From Mycobacterium sp. D16R12 (GTDB lineage: Bacteria > Actinomycetota > Actinomycetes > Mycobacteriales > Mycobacteriaceae), in NCBI RefSeq assembly GCF_002013465.1, contig NZ_MAFC01000011.1, forward strand, positions 1 through 62,141: a stretch of 62,141 bases of DNA. The letters run 5' to 3'. Of this stretch, positions 43,324-53,896 are shown in pieces. Numbering within the stretch: position 1 is the stretch's first letter; each line of letters begins with the position of its first letter. The translations under genes and the position numbers were made by a program. The notes under the pieces were generated by a model that was given only the letters and a program-made list of their open reading frames with translations, was not told the origin of the DNA and ran no database searches.

Positions 43324-46300
43324 GTGACTGTTAAGACAGGGACCACCACTCCCGAAAACACGCCATCTACCAATGGATCTGGCGTCCCGACCATTGAGGC
43401 ACTGGAGGCTGCTTTCAGTCACTCCCGATTCCTGGGCGACCAGGAATGGGACGAAGCACTCGACGCTGACGGCCACGCCACACCGCCGGCGCCGCCCGTG
43501 CGTGAGGCACTCATGCGGGCGCTGCTGCGGCTGGCAGCACAACGCCCGCCGCACGCGATTTCGATGGCCGTTTACCGCAACGGAGACGATGCCGGTCTCG
43601 GTACCGCTTTGCAGTTGGTTACCGACTACACGCCGTTGCTGACCGACTCCGTCACCGTGCTGCTGCGACGTTTAGGCGTCGCGATCGTGGACCTGATGGA
43701 CCCGGTCTTCACGGTCGAACGCTCCGCCGATGGCACGCTGCTCTCCGCAAGACCGGTCGACAACCCACACAGTGACACCGCCGTCGGTGCCGAGTGCTGG
43801 ATCCATCTGCAGCTGCCGCCGTCCATCGATGCCGAGCGGCTGGCCTTCATCGAGACCCAGCTGCCGCACACCCTCGAAGACGGCAGTCATGTCGCCGCGG
43901 ACACCGATGCCATGCGTGACGCGGTCATCGAACTGGCTGCCAACCTGGACGCCTCCGCGGGCACAGCACGGTTCTCGTCCGCCGAACTCACTGAGGTGGC
44001 GAACCTGCTGCGCTGGCTCGTGGAAGGCAACTTCACGGTGCTCGGATACCAGCGGTGCACCGTCGCGGATGGTCGGGCCACTGTGGACGAATCGAGTCGG
44101 CTCGGCTTGCTCAAGCGGCGCGAAGAGGTGCTTCCGCAACTTACCCACAACGACGATCTGCTGGTCCTGGCGCAGGCCACTGTGCCGACCTATCTGCGCT
44201 ATGCGATCTATCCGAACATCGTGGTGATCCGGCAGGACGACGGCAGCGGGCCCGCCATCGAGCACCGCCTCGTGGGTGTGTTCACCGTGGCAGCCATGAA
44301 CGCCGACGTTCTCGACATCCCGGTGATCTCCGATCGGGTGCACCAAGTACTTGCACGCTCGGACGCCAACCAGGACTCGCTGGCCGGGCACATGCTCATC
44401 GACATCATGCAGAACCTGCCCCGCGCGGAGCTGTTCGCGGTGGGCGTGGACCAGCTGCAAAACATGGTCACCGCCGTGAGGAACATCGGTGCACACCCGG
44501 GTTCGCTGCTGTTTTTGCGATCCGACGAGCTCGGCAACTTCGTGACGGCCCTGGTGTACCTGCCCCGTGACCGGTACACGACGACCGTTCGACTGGCCAT
44601 GCAGGACACCCTGGTGCGTGAGCTCGGCGGCACGGGGATCGACTACACCGCGCGCGTCAGCGAATCACCCTGGGCATTGGTCCATTTCACGATTCGCATG
44701 CCTGAGGACAATCTGTCCACAAGTGTCGATACCTCCGAGGCCAACCGGATTCGTTTGCAGGGACTGCTCACTCAGACCAGCCGCACCTGGAGCGATCGCC
44801 TGGTGAGCGCGGTGCGACCAGACTCGCCGATCGATCGTGCCTGCGCCGAGCGCTACTCGGTCATCCTGCCCGAGGTCTTCAAGACGAACGTCGCCCCCGT
44901 GGACGCCATCGATGACATCGCGAGAATCGAAGGACTCCAAGATAATTCGCTAGACCTTGCCTATGACGCCGCCGAAGAGCCGGCCACCGGTGTGCTCAGC
45001 ATGTACCTGGGCGGACGCTCGGCATCGCTGAGTCAGGTGCTTCCGGTCCTGCACAGCATGGGCGTGGACGTGATGGAGGAACGCCCCTATCACTTCACCC
45101 GTCCCGATGGGCTTGCCGTCTCGCTGTATGCGTTCCGCATCGTGGTGCACCCGGCGATCGCACGGACCTTCGATGCCGAGGGTGTGCAGCACCGCGCGCA
45201 GCTCTTCACCGACGCGATCGACGATGTGTGGAACGGCCGTGTCGAGACAGACCGGTTCAACGAGCTGGTGCTGCGCGCCGGGCTCACCGCCGGTCAGGTC
45301 ACCATCCTGCGCGGATATGCCAAATACCTGCGGCAGGCAGGTTTCCCTTACAGCCAGGCACATATCGAGACCGTGCTTGCCGACAATTCCGTCACCGCGC
45401 GCGATTTCGTCGAACTATTCGAGGCGCGTTTCGATCCGGCCATCACCGACAACGCATTGGCCGACGCCAAGGCGGTGCAGGTTCTGGCCGAGATCGACAA
45501 GGTTGTCAGCCTCGATACCGACCGAGTGCTGCGTGCCTTCTTCGCGCTGATCCAGGCCACCCTGCGCACCAACTACTTTGTAACGGACGAGAACTCGGCC
45601 CGGGCCAAAGGGGTGCTCGCCTTCAAGCTCAATCCGCGCGAGATCGAGGAGCTGCCCGAGCCCCGGCCGCGATTCGAGATCTTCGTGTACTCACCGCGTG
45701 TTGAGGGTGTGCACCTGCGCTTCGGCCCCGTCGCCCGCGGCGGGCTGCGTTGGTCTGATCGCCGCGAAGACTTCCGGACCGAGATCCTGGGGTTGGTCAA
45801 GGCGCAGGCCGTGAAGAACGCCGTCATCGTGCCCGTCGGTGCCAAGGGTGGATTCGTCGTCAAGCAGCCGCCGGCGTCCACCGGCGATGCCGCCGTCGAC
45901 CGGGACGCGTTCCGCGCCGAGGGCGTCGAATGCTATCGGCGATTCATCGGCGGTCTGCTTGACCTCACCGACAACCTGGACAGTGCCACCAACGCCGTCA
46001 TCCCGCCGCAGGGGGTGCGCCGCCGCGACGGCGATGACACCTATCTGGTGGTGGCAGCGGACAAGGGCACCGCAACGTTCTCCGATATCGCCAACGATGT
46101 CGCCAAGTCGTACGGATTCTGGCTGGGTGACGCGTTCGCCTCCGGAGGCTCCGTCGGATACGACCACAAGGCCATGGGAATCACCGCCCGTGGTGCCTGG
46201 GAGAGCGTCAAACGTCACTTCCTGGAGATGGGGATCGACACCCAGACAGAGGATTTCACCGTCGCCGGGGTTGGCGATATGAGCGGGGATGTCTTCGGCA

Positions 46301-48171
46301 ACGGCATGCTGCTCTCGCAGCACATCAAGCTGGTGGCCGCCTTCGACCACCGGGACATCTTCCTGGACCCCAACCCCGACCCGGCGACGTCGTGGGCAGA
46401 ACGCAAGCGGATGTTCGCGTTGGAGCGTTCCAGCTGGGCCGACTACAACTCGTCGCTCATCAGCGCCGGGGGCGGCGTGTACAGCAAGGAACAGAAGTCG
46501 GTGCCGATCAGCCCCGAGGTTCGTGAGGCCCTCGGCATCGACGGCGATGTCACCGAGATGACACCGCCGCAGCTGGTCCGGGCCATCCTGCTCGCCCCGG
46601 TCGACCTGTTCTTCAACGGCGGTATCGGCACCTACGTCAAGGCCGAGAGTGAATCGCAGGCCGAGGTGGGGGACAAGGCCAACGACGCGGTCCGCGTCAA
46701 CGGAAACCAGATGCGCGCCAAGGTGATCGGCGAGGGCGGCAACCTGGGCCTGACCTCGCGTGGCCGCATCGAGTTCGAGCTCAATGGTGGTCGGGTCAAT
46801 ACCGACGCACTGGACAACTCCGCCGGGGTGGACTGCTCAGACCACGAGGTCAACATCAAGATTCTGGTCGACTCGCTGGTCAGCGCCGGCAAGGTCGAGG
46901 CCTCCGAGCGCACCGCGCTGCTGGAGTCCATGACGGACGACGTCGCAGCACTTGTACTGGCCGACAATGAGTCCCAGAACAACCTCATGGGAACGAGCCG
47001 GGCCAACGCGGCCTCGTTACTGAGCGTTCACGCGCGACAGATCGCCCATCTGGTGGCTGACCGCGGCCTGGACCGTCAGCTGGAGGCGTTGCCCTCCGAG
47101 AAGGAGATCGAGCGCCGCGCCGCACTCGGGATCGGTTTGACGTCACCGGAGTTGTCGACACTGATGGCGCACGTGAAGCTGGCGCTCAAGGCGGATCTGC
47201 TGGCCAGCGATGCCCCCGAGCAAGAGGTCACCCAGCGGCGGATGGTGCACTACTTCCCGAACGAGTTGCGTGAGCGCTTCGATGCGGAGATCCGTAAGCA
47301 TCCGCTGCGTAAAGAGATCTACGCGACCATGCTGGTGAACGCTGTGGTCGACTGCGGCGGAATCACCTATGTGTACCGGCTTTTCGAAGACGCCGGGGCC
47401 GGTTCGGTGGACGGACTCAAGACCTACGTGGCGGTGGAGGCCATCTTTGGGCTGCGCTCGCTGTGGGATCGAATCCGGCATGCCGATGTGCCGGTGTCGG
47501 TTTCGGACCGACTGACCCTGGACATGCGCCGTCTGCTGGATAGGGCATCACGATGGCTGATCAGCTACCGGCCTCAGCCGCTGGCGGTGGGGGCCGAGAT
47601 CAACCGATTCGCACAAGGAATCGCCGAGCTGACCCCGAAGCTCACCACGTGGCTGCGCGGTCACGATCTGGAGATCGTCACCAAACAGACGGAAGACTTG
47701 ATGGCGCTGGGCGTTCCGGCAGATCTCGCCGGTGATGTCGCGGGCTGCCTCTACGGATTCAGTCTGCTGGACGTCATCGACATCGCCGACATCGCAGACC
47801 GTGACGGCGCGGAGGTCGCGGATCTGTACTTCACCCTGATGGACGACCTGCGGGTCGACGACCTGCTGACCGCCGTCTCGCAGCTGGAACGCAATGACCG
47901 CTGGCATTCCCTGGCCCGGTTGGCAATCCGCGACGACATCTACTCCTCGTTGCGGGCGCTCACCATGGACGTGCTTTCGGTGGGCGAACCCGATGAGACG
48001 GGCGAGCAGAAGATCACCGAGTGGGAGTTCACCAATGCCTCGCGTCTTGAGCGGGCGCGTAGCACGCTCGCGGAGATCTTTGCTTCTGGCGAACCGGACC
48101 TGGCGACGTTGTCGGTGGCAGCACGTCAGATCAGAGGGATGATCAGGAGCAGCATCAACGGTCCTGCATGA
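43324..48171 (+). CDS. gdh: NAD-specific glutamate dehydrogenase, large (L-180) class
   Basis: The 1615-residue protein matches the L-180 class in length and order: a long N-terminal ACT/PAS-like regulatory half, then the catalytic dehydrogenase ([31 protein letters not shown] with the Lys residues, [20 protein letters not shown]) and a C-terminal helical region. It interconverts glutamate and 2-oxoglutarate with NAD, mainly catabolic. In mycobacteria the FHA protein GarA inhibits it. The GTG at 43324 has AGGAG 8 bases upstream, better than the GTG at 43282. Confidence 0.95.
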   Translation: MTVKTGTTTPENTPSTNGSGVPTIEALEAAFSHSRFLGDQEWDEALDADGHATPPAPPVREALMRALLRLAAQRPPHAISMAVYRNGDDAGLGTALQLVTDYTPLLTDSVTVLLRRLGVAIVDLMDPVFTVERSADGTLLSARPVDNPHSDTAVGAECWIHLQLPPSIDAERLAFIETQLPHTLEDGSHVAADTDAMRDAVIELAANLDASAGTARFSSAELTEVANLLRWLVEGNFTVLGYQRCTVADGRATVDESSRLGLLKRREEVLPQLTHNDDLLVLAQATVPTYLRYAIYPNIVVIRQDDGSGPAIEHRLVGVFTVAAMNADVLDIPVISDRVHQVLARSDANQDSLAGHMLIDIMQNLPRAELFAVGVDQLQNMVTAVRNIGAHPGSLLFLRSDELGNFVTALVYLPRDRYTTTVRLAMQDTLVRELGGTGIDYTARVSESPWALVHFTIRMPEDNLSTSVDTSEANRIRLQGLLTQTSRTWSDRLVSAVRPDSPIDRACAERYSVILPEVFKTNVAPVDAIDDIARIEGLQDNSLDLAYDAAEEPATGVLSMYLGGRSASLSQVLPVLHSMGVDVMEERPYHFTRPDGLAVSLYAFRIVVHPAIARTFDAEGVQHRAQLFTDAIDDVWNGRVETDRFNELVLRAGLTAGQVTILRGYAKYLRQAGFPYSQAHIETVLADNSVTARDFVELFEARFDPAITDNALADAKAVQVLAEIDKVVSLDTDRVLRAFFALIQATLRTNYFVTDENSARAKGVLAFKLNPREIEELPEPRPRFEIFVYSPRVEGVHLRFGPVARGGLRWSDRREDFRTEILGLVKAQAVKNAVIVPVGAKGGFVVKQPPASTGDAAVDRDAFRAEGVECYRRFIGGLLDLTDNLDSATNAVIPPQGVRRRDGDDTYLVVAADKGTATFSDIANDVAKSYGFWLGDAFASGGSVGYDHKAMGITARGAWESVKRHFLEMGIDTQTEDFTVAGVGDMSGDVFGNGMLLSQHIKLVAAFDHRDIFLDPNPDPATSWAERKRMFALERSSWADYNSSLISAGGGVYSKEQKSVPISPEVREALGIDGDVTEMTPPQLVRAILLAPVDLFFNGGIGTYVKAESESQAEVGDKANDAVRVNGNQMRAKVIGEGGNLGLTSRGRIEFELNGGRVNTDALDNSAGVDCSDHEVNIKILVDSLVSAGKVEASERTALLESMTDDVAALVLADNESQNNLMGTSRANAASLLSVHARQIAHLVADRGLDRQLEALPSEKEIERRAALGIGLTSPELSTLMAHVKLALKADLLASDAPEQEVTQRRMVHYFPNELRERFDAEIRKHPLRKEIYATMLVNAVVDCGGITYVYRLFEDAGAGSVDGLKTYVAVEAIFGLRSLWDRIRHADVPVSVSDRLTLDMRRLLDRASRWLISYRPQPLAVGAEINRFAQGIAELTPKLTTWLRGHDLEIVTKQTEDLMALGVPADLAGDVAGCLYGFSLLDVIDIADIADRDGAEVADLYFTLMDDLRVDDLLTAVSQLERNDRWHSLARLAIRDDIYSSLRALTMDVLSVGEPDETGEQKITEWEFTNASRLERARSTLAEIFASGEPDLATLSVAARQIRGMIRSSINGPA

Positions 48172-48178
48172 TGGTGTG

Positions 48179-48607
48179 ATGAGCGTTAGCGAGAAGCCCG
48201 GTTATGTCGCGGCGGTGCCGGTCCGTTGGTCCGATATCGACATGTACCAGCATGTGAACCACGCGACGATGGTGACAATTCTGGAAGAGGCGCGAGTGCC
48301 CTTCCTGCGCGACGTTTTTGGCGCGGAGATCACCACTACGGGCCTGCTCATCGCCGATGTCCACGTAAAGTACAAGGGTCAGGTGCGGCTCGCCGACTCA
48401 CCGCTGCAGGTGACCATGTGGGTGTCGAAGATCCGGGCGGTGGACTTCACGATCAACTATGAGGTGCGTTCGGTTGACGCGGCACCGGACTCCAAACCCG
48501 CGGTGATCGCGGACACACAGTTGGTGACGTTTCACCTCGACAGCCAAACCTTGTTGCGCCTCACCGACGACCACCGCGAGTACCTGCAGCGGTGGTCGCG
48601 ACCGTGA
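48179..48607 (+). CDS. Hotdog-fold acyl-CoA thioesterase (FadM/4HBT-like, Rv2475c-like)
   Basis: The roughly 142-residue protein has the 4HBT-type motif WSDIDMYQHVNHATM with the catalytic Asp and a second helix LEEARVPFL. The family cleaves acyl-CoA thioesters. It follows gdh by 7 bp and overlaps the next gene by 4 bp (GTGA), so these three are likely one transcript. The substrate is not known. Confidence 0.85.
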   Translation: MSVSEKPGYVAAVPVRWSDIDMYQHVNHATMVTILEEARVPFLRDVFGAEITTTGLLIADVHVKYKGQVRLADSPLQVTMWVSKIRAVDFTINYEVRSVDAAPDSKPAVIADTQLVTFHLDSQTLLRLTDDHREYLQRWSRP

Positions 48608-49251
48608 GTGAGGCGGCGCTACGGGTGCCGGGCGCCTCTGATCGCAAGGATCTGGCGACGTTTCTGACCCGTGTTTCCCGCCTGGACGAGTCGGCGGTGG
48701 TGCGGCTGCGCGTGCGAGACGATGGCCGGGTAGTGGTCTGGGCCGCAACACAATTCGATGTGCTGGCCTGTCGTGCGGTGCGCGGTGAGCTGAGGACGCC
48801 CGACATCTCCGCGGCCGTCGATGAAGTGCTGCGTGGTCTGCAGGCCCCGGATGCGGACGGCTACGTGCACACCGGATTCCCCATGGACTCGGCCTGGCGA
48901 GGTGCGCTGCCCTCCGATAACGGCTTCGAGTATCTCGACGATATCCCGGCCCGGACGGTGCTCGATCTGGCCCAGCGCGGGGGAGAGCTGGCACGCGAAC
49001 ACGGCAGCGCTCATGGTCCGCCCGTGTCACTGCTGGATCAGTCCGTCGTCACCGTTGATGGATCCGACGGTCAGCCGGTCGATGTGCCGATGCGATGTGT
49101 ATTCGCCTTGGTTGCAATGGGGTTTGTTCCCACGAGCCCCACAGAGGATGAGCCGGTGCGGGTGCGGGCGGTGCCGTCGTGGTTGCGGCTAGATGCCCGG
49201 TTCGGATCGGTGTATCGCCGCCGGACCGATTTGTCGCTACTGGTCCGTTAA
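48604..49251 (+). CDS. Conserved hypothetical protein (Rv2474c-like)
   Basis: The 215-residue protein is conserved in synteny with Rv2474c. It has no signal peptide and no recognised catalytic motif; it is mixed alpha/beta with RLRVRDDGRVVVWA and a C-terminal YRRRTDLSLLV. The GTG at 48604 gives a GTGA overlap with the thioesterase. The end overlaps the convergent aglA by 15 bp. Confidence 0.78.
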   Translation: MSEAALRVPGASDRKDLATFLTRVSRLDESAVVRLRVRDDGRVVVWAATQFDVLACRAVRGELRTPDISAAVDEVLRGLQAPDADGYVHTGFPMDSAWRGALPSDNGFEYLDDIPARTVLDLAQRGGELAREHGSAHGPPVSLLDQSVVTVDGSDGQPVDVPMRCVFALVAMGFVPTSPTEDEPVRVRAVPSWLRLDARFGSVYRRRTDLSLLVR

Positions 49252-50838
49252 GACGATCCAGGCCGCGGTGTTGCGCGGTAGCTTGCCATTGACGAGCGGC
49301 CCGCTGGCCAGGATGACTTCGCCCGCAGGTAAATCCACCAGATCGCTGCTGACATTCAAGGCGCAGGTCAGGCCGCCCCCCTTGATGCGGAAGGCCAGCG
49401 CGCCCGGTGGGCTGCCGTACCACTCCAAGCCGGTGCCGTTGAATTCCTCTCGGTTCTTGCGTAATTCGATGGCACGGCGATACAGAGACAGCGTGGAATC
49501 GGTGCGCTCCAACTGACGTTCGACCGTGAAATCGGCCCAGCCGTGCGGCATCGGTAGCCAGGTCTGATCGTTGGTCGAGAAGCCGTAAGGCGGATCCGTG
49601 CCCTCCCAGGGGATGGGCACCCGGCAGCCGTCGCGACCCCGCTCGGTGTGGCCGGAGCGCTCCCACACCGGATCCTGCAGAGCCTCGTCGGGCAATTGCA
49701 CATTCGGTAGCCCCAGTTCGGAGCCGTTGTAGATGAACACAGTTCCCGGCAGTGCGAGCATCACCAGGGCCATGGCGCGTGCCCGCCACTGCCCGATCGG
49801 GCCATCGCCGTAGCGCGTGACCTCACGCTCGACGTCGTGGTTGGACAGCGTCCAGGTGGGTGTTGCGCCTACGGAATCCACTGCGGCGAGGGAGTTTTCG
49901 ATGGCGGCACGGATCTTGTCCGCGTCGAAGTCAGCCTCTACCAGTTTGAAGTTGAAGCCGAGATGCAACTCGTCGGGTCTGACGTACTCGGCGAAGCGGG
50001 TGTTGTCGTTCACCCAGATCTCGCCGACGGCAACCACATCGCGGTACTGGTCGAGCACCTTGCGGATCTTGCGGTGGTACTCGTGTACGCCCTCGTTGTT
50101 GAAACGCGGGTCCTCGTCGGCGATATGCAGCATCGAGGTCTCGGTGTCCTCGAGGTCGGGGAGACCCGGAGGCTTGGCCATGCCATGGGCCACGTCGAGG
50201 CGGAATCCGTCTATGCCCCGGTCGAGCCAGAAGCGCAGAGTGTCGGCGAAGTCGTCGAACACCTCCGGGTTGTCCCAGTTGACATCTGGCTGCTCGGGGG
50301 CGAACAGATGCAGGTACCACTGGCCGGGGGTGCCGTCGGGTGCGGTGACCCGCGTCCACGCCGGACCGCCGAACACCGAGGGCCAATTGTTAGGCGGCAG
50401 TTCGCCATTTGCGCCCTTGCCGTCACGGAAGATGTAGCGCGACCGGGCGTCGCTGCCGGGCTCAGCGGCCAGCGCCTCGATGAACCAGGGGTGCTCGGAG
50501 CTGGTGTGGTTGGGTACCAGGTCCATGATGACCTTGATGTCGTGCCGGTGAGCAGAGGCGATGAGCCTGTGCATCGCAGTCAACCCGCCGAACAACGGAT
50601 CGATGTCACGCGGATTCGACACGTCATAGCCGTGGTCGGCCATCGGAGATCTGGTGACGGGATTTAGCCAGATTCCTTGGATGCCGAGCAGATCAAGGTA
50701 TCCAAGCTTTGCTGAAATGCCGTCGAGATCACCGACGCCATCGCCGTCGCTGTCGCCGAACGACCGCGGGTAGATCTGATAGAAAACGGCCCGCGACCAC
50801 CAAGGGTCGTCATGTTGGCCCAAGTAGGCGGCGGTCAC
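49237..50838 (-). CDS. aglA: Alpha-glucosidase (GH13)
   Basis: The 533-residue GH13 enzyme has VFYQIYPRSFGDSDGDGVGDLDGI at the N-terminus, the nucleophile region GFRLDVAHGM, acid/base region VAVGEIWV and the transition-state Asp in LSNHDVER. It hydrolyses alpha-glucosidic bonds such as those of maltose or oligosaccharides, possibly linked to glycogen or trehalose metabolism. It matches Rv2471 in synteny. It is followed in the minus direction by the Rv2474c-like gene in convergent overlap. Confidence 0.92.
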   Translation of the reverse strand: MTAAYLGQHDDPWWSRAVFYQIYPRSFGDSDGDGVGDLDGISAKLGYLDLLGIQGIWLNPVTRSPMADHGYDVSNPRDIDPLFGGLTAMHRLIASAHRHDIKVIMDLVPNHTSSEHPWFIEALAAEPGSDARSRYIFRDGKGANGELPPNNWPSVFGGPAWTRVTAPDGTPGQWYLHLFAPEQPDVNWDNPEVFDDFADTLRFWLDRGIDGFRLDVAHGMAKPPGLPDLEDTETSMLHIADEDPRFNNEGVHEYHRKIRKVLDQYRDVVAVGEIWVNDNTRFAEYVRPDELHLGFNFKLVEADFDADKIRAAIENSLAAVDSVGATPTWTLSNHDVEREVTRYGDGPIGQWRARAMALVMLALPGTVFIYNGSELGLPNVQLPDEALQDPVWERSGHTERGRDGCRVPIPWEGTDPPYGFSTNDQTWLPMPHGWADFTVERQLERTDSTLSLYRRAIELRKNREEFNGTGLEWYGSPPGALAFRIKGGGLTCALNVSSDLVDLPAGEVILASGPLVNGKLPRNTAAWIVLTDQ

Positions 50839-50889
50839 GGTTGAACATTCTGCACCACGGAGGCTCTGGCCTCGAATTGTGATCGACTC

Positions 50890-51297
50890 TCAGAAGGGTG
50901 AGTTGACCATCGACTGCGCCGCCATCTCCAGGTAGCTCCACAGTTGGGCGCGATGGTCGTCGTCAAGGATGTTTCGGTCGATGGAATCGACGGCGGTCCG
51001 CATGCAGCGCAGCCACGCATCGCGCTCGATGGGGCCGATCCGAAATGGTGCGTGACGCATCCGTAGCCGGGGATGTCCGCGCTGGTCCGAGTAGGTGCGT
51101 GGACCGCCCCAATACTGTTCGAGGAACATCCGGAGGCGATCCTCGGCGCCGGTGAGGTCTTCCTCCGGATACAGGGGCCGCAGGACCTCGTCATCGGCGA
51201 CAAGCTCGTAGAAACGGGCCACTATCGCGTGGAAAGTGGCAGCGCCACCGACGGCGTCGTAGAAATTTTCAGGGGTAGGGGCTGCCACGTACGCCAT
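50890..51297 (-). CDS. glbO: Truncated hemoglobin GlbO (group II)
   Basis: The 135-residue protein has the trHbII pattern: FYDAVGG N-terminus, [26 protein letters not shown], the proximal His in LRMRHAPF and the G8 Trp in [11 protein letters not shown]. GlbO binds oxygen and is thought to support respiration in M. tuberculosis and M. leprae. It is just upstream of aglA on the same strand, and divergent from the HNH gene. Confidence 0.95.
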   Translation of the reverse strand: MAYVAAPTPENFYDAVGGAATFHAIVARFYELVADDEVLRPLYPEEDLTGAEDRLRMFLEQYWGGPRTYSDQRGHPRLRMRHAPFRIGPIERDAWLRCMRTAVDSIDRNILDDDHRAQLWSYLEMAAQSMVNSPF

Positions 51298-51417
51298 TGT
51301 GCCGGTACGCGCTTCGGCAGATCAGCCGGGTTGGTTACGGGATGTTCATTGGATTGACCTGCGAACACGGCACAAATTGTCGTGCGAAGACCGCGGAATC
51401 GTGGTGCACTGGTTGTG

Positions 51418-52086
51418 ATGGTGCAACACAAGAAGAGCCGCGGGCACCGGCATAACAGTGCCAGCGCTGGGCCGACCCAGAACGGGTCGGCCCGAATACT
51501 GCACAGTGTCCCAGGGACGAGGGTCCCCGGGGCCATCCCCCCACAGCACTCCAACGACGCCGGTTCCCTATGGGGCCGGCGTCGTGTGTTATTGCTGAAC
51601 TCCACATATGAGCCGCTCACGGCGCTGCCGATGCGTCGCGCCGTGATCATGCTGCTGTGCGGGAAGGCCGATGTAGTGCACGACGACCCGGGTGCTCCCG
51701 TCATTCATTCCGCCACGACCTCGGTGGCGGTCCCGTCGGTGATCAGGCTCAGGGCCTTCGTGCGGGTGCCGTACCGGGCACGGGTTCCGATGACGCGCGC
51801 CGCGCTGATGCATCGCGACCGGTTCCGCTGTGCGTACTGCGGCGGACGCGCCGACACCATCGACCATGTGATCCCGCGTAGCAAGGGGGGCTCGCACTCC
51901 TGGGAGAACTGCGTGGCCTGCTGTTCGTCGTGTAATCACCGCAAGGCGGACCGGATGCTGGCGGAGCTGGGCTGGTCGCTTCACACCACCCCGATGCCAC
52001 CCAAGGGGCAACACTGGCGACTGCTGTCGTCGGTCAAGGAACTCGACCCCGCATGGGTGCGATATCTAGGGGAGGGCGCGGCGTGA
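51418..52086 (+). CDS. HNH endonuclease (Rv2469c-like)
   Basis: The 222 residues equal the length I recall for Rv2469c. The HNH domain is at about residues 130-185, with CAYCGGRADTIDHVIPRSKGG and CCSSCNHRKADRML (four Cys as a zinc site, catalytic His). The N-terminal 60 residues are basic and probably disordered. A conserved role in DNA repair or restriction is possible but unproven. The ATG at 51418 is in a GTG-ATG-GTG run. Confidence 0.88.
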   Translation: MVQHKKSRGHRHNSASAGPTQNGSARILHSVPGTRVPGAIPPQHSNDAGSLWGRRRVLLLNSTYEPLTALPMRRAVIMLLCGKADVVHDDPGAPVIHSATTSVAVPSVIRLRAFVRVPYRARVPMTRAALMHRDRFRCAYCGGRADTIDHVIPRSKGGSHSWENCVACCSSCNHRKADRMLAELGWSLHTTPMPPKGQHWRLLSSVKELDPAWVRYLGEGAA

Positions 52087-52117
52087 GTTCCCGGCGCGGT
52101 CGGCTACGGTTTGCATC

Positions 52118-52384
52118 GTGAGCTTTCTCAACAGCCCCACATACATCGGGATGCCGGTCTGGGTAGCCCTGATCACGCCGGTCTTCTTCGTACTCGTCGG
52201 ACTGTGGACGATGCGTAAGAAGGGGCCGCACCCCGCGACCTTCAACATGAACGACGGCTGGACGCACGCCCCGATCCTGTGGGCCGCAGTCGACGAAAAC
52301 GTTGGCGATGCCCATGGGCATGGCCACGGTCATGGGCATGCGGGCACCGAGGCGATTGGAGGGACCGCAAGTGGCAAGTGGTGA
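52118..52384 (+). CDS. Small membrane protein with a HGHGHGHGH tail
   Basis: The 88-residue protein has one transmembrane segment (about residues 13-32, [19 protein letters not shown]) and a C-terminal tail [13 protein letters not shown] that could bind metal ions. The next gene starts inside it with 14 bp overlap. It lies in the conserved block between the HNH gene and the Rv2468c-like gene. No family name is known to me. Confidence 0.72.
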   Translation: MSFLNSPTYIGMPVWVALITPVFFVLVGLWTMRKKGPHPATFNMNDGWTHAPILWAAVDENVGDAHGHGHGHGHAGTEAIGGTASGKW

Positions 52385-52838
52385 AGTGACCAAGACTGGT
52401 CCCGCCGAACTTCCGCGCGGCTGGGCCGAGACCATCAGCGGACGCATCTCGGGTGTTACCGAGCCGGGCGCGCTGTCGGTTGAGTTCCCGTTCCCCAACT
52501 ACGAGCTTGCGACCCTCGATGACGCCCTGACCTATGGGTCTCGTCAGTCGAAGGCGCGTTTCTCGGTGTACATCGGCGATCTGGGATCGGATACCGCCGC
52601 CGGAGCGCGGGACGTGTTCCTCAAGGTGCCGACACCGGACGAGGCCGTACTGATCGCTGTGTCGCCCAACCAGCATGTCGTTGAGGTCGTCTATGGCGAG
52701 GGGCTCAAGGGGCGCGGTGTCGAGTCGGCCGCCGACCTGGGTGTCGCCGCCGCCGTGGCGTCGTTCAAGGAAGGCAACCTGCTCGACGGGATCATCAGCG
52801 CGGTGCGCGTGATGAGCGCCGCCATCGCACGCCCCTGA
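52371..52838 (+). CDS. DUF5130/TPM-like protein (Rv2468c-like)
   Basis: The 155-residue protein has a TPM-like domain with [12 protein letters not shown], the [20 protein letters not shown] strand pair and a helical end. The GTG at 52371 has GGAGGG at 52358-52363, 7 bases away. It overlaps the small membrane protein gene. No signal peptide. Function unknown. Confidence 0.75.
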   Translation: MASGEVTKTGPAELPRGWAETISGRISGVTEPGALSVEFPFPNYELATLDDALTYGSRQSKARFSVYIGDLGSDTAAGARDVFLKVPTPDEAVLIAVSPNQHVVEVVYGEGLKGRGVESAADLGVAAAVASFKEGNLLDGIISAVRVMSAAIARP

Positions 52839-52852
52839 CCTTCTTTCTGCGT

Positions 52853-52910
52853 CGAGTGCATACCTGGCGCAGGTCAACTGGCTGAGTTGCATGCACCTGG
52901 TATGCACTCG
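52853..52910. repeat. Palindrome A upstream of the DUF559 gene
   Basis: CGAGTGCATACC (52853-52864) pairs with GGTATGCACTCG (52899-52910): 12 bp perfect stem, 34-nt loop. The same 12-bp arms and the same 34-nt loop length occur at the other end of the gene. The 16-bp segment CCTGGTATGCACTCGG is also repeated directly at 53825-53840. Confidence 0.8.
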
Positions 52911-52944
52911 GTGAGTTGTCGGACGTCCATTGCATGCTTCCGTG

Positions 52945-53814
52945 ATGGGGAGCGGGGCTTTTCTCGGTAGTGAAGCGCTACGTGCAGGTCTGCTGACACG
53001 GCACGAGCTGATAACCAACTATGCGGCCTGGCATAAGGACGTCTACATTCCGCGAGGCATCGTCATGACACCGACGATCCGTGCGGAAGCTGCATGGCTT
53101 CGCTCGCGTCGTCGTGGTGTGCTCGCCGGGTTCTCGGCGGCAGCGCTGCTCGGTGCGCAGTGGATCGACAGCTCTCGGCCAGCGGAGGTTGTTGACGATC
53201 ACAACCGCCGCCGTGAACCAGGTGTCGTCACCCTTCGATCCGTCCTTGCCCCCGACGAGGTGTGCGTTGTTCGCGGTATGCGCGCCACAACTCCCGCTCG
53301 CACTGCGCTCGATCTGGCGGGCCGGTACCCGGCAGGCTACGTGGTGGCCGCCGTCGACGCGCTGTGCCGGGCAACCGAGCTTACGACCGCCGAAGTGCTA
53401 CTGCTCGCAGAGCGATACAGGGGCCGACGCGGAATACGAAAGGCAAGGGCAGCAATCGATTTGGTGGATCCGGGTGCGCAGTCACCGAAGGAGACCTGGC
53501 TCCGGTTGTTACTGATTCGGGCTGGGCTGCCACGCCCCACAACGCAGATCCTGGTGCACAACGGCGACTATGTCCCGCTGGCCTACATCGATATGGGTTG
53601 GGAGGAGGTCATGGTCGGCGTCGAGTACGACGGCGACCATCACCGCAGCGACCGCCGACAGTACGTGAAGGACATCCAGCGGCTGGAGATGCTCGAAGGC
53701 CTGGGCTGGCTGATTATCAGAGTGGTCGCCGAGGATCACCCCGACGACATCATTCGTCGAGTGCGGGAAGCCCTCGCTCGCCGAGTGCATACCGTACGCA
53801 GACGAATCGCGTGA
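52945..53814 (+). CDS. DUF559/Vsr-type nuclease with AbiEi-like N-terminal HTH
   Basis: The 289-residue protein has an AbiEi-like winged-helix N-terminus (EALRAGLLTRHELITNY and YIPRGIVM) and a C-terminal PD-(D/E)xK-like nuclease: GVEYDGDHHRSDRRQYVKD with acidic residues, then GLGWLIIRV. Such proteins are very common and variable in mycobacteria. It interrupts the otherwise conserved Rv2468c-pepN junction and lies between two related palindromes; the second contains its stop codon. The ATG at 52945 is chosen over upstream GTG and TTG. Confidence 0.8.
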   Translation: MGSGAFLGSEALRAGLLTRHELITNYAAWHKDVYIPRGIVMTPTIRAEAAWLRSRRRGVLAGFSAAALLGAQWIDSSRPAEVVDDHNRRREPGVVTLRSVLAPDEVCVVRGMRATTPARTALDLAGRYPAGYVVAAVDALCRATELTTAEVLLLAERYRGRRGIRKARAAIDLVDPGAQSPKETWLRLLLIRAGLPRPTTQILVHNGDYVPLAYIDMGWEEVMVGVEYDGDHHRSDRRQYVKDIQRLEMLEGLGWLIIRVVAEDHPDDIIRRVREALARRVHTVRRRIA

Positions 53815-53843
53815 AAGGTCTGCGCCTGGTATGCACTCGGCGA
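53778..53843. repeat. Palindrome B over the end of the DUF559 gene
   Basis: TCGCCGAGTGCATACC (53778-53793) pairs perfectly with GGTATGCACTCGGCGA (53828-53843). An inner CGCAGAC/GTCTGCG stem fits inside the 34-nt loop. The last seven codons and TGA of the nuclease lie in it. It could end transcription of this gene and of pepN (convergent). Confidence 0.85.
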
Positions 53844-53896
53844 AAAGGTGGGTACGAAGGGAAGGTGGGGCTCGAAGAGGTAGCGCGAAGGGACGC

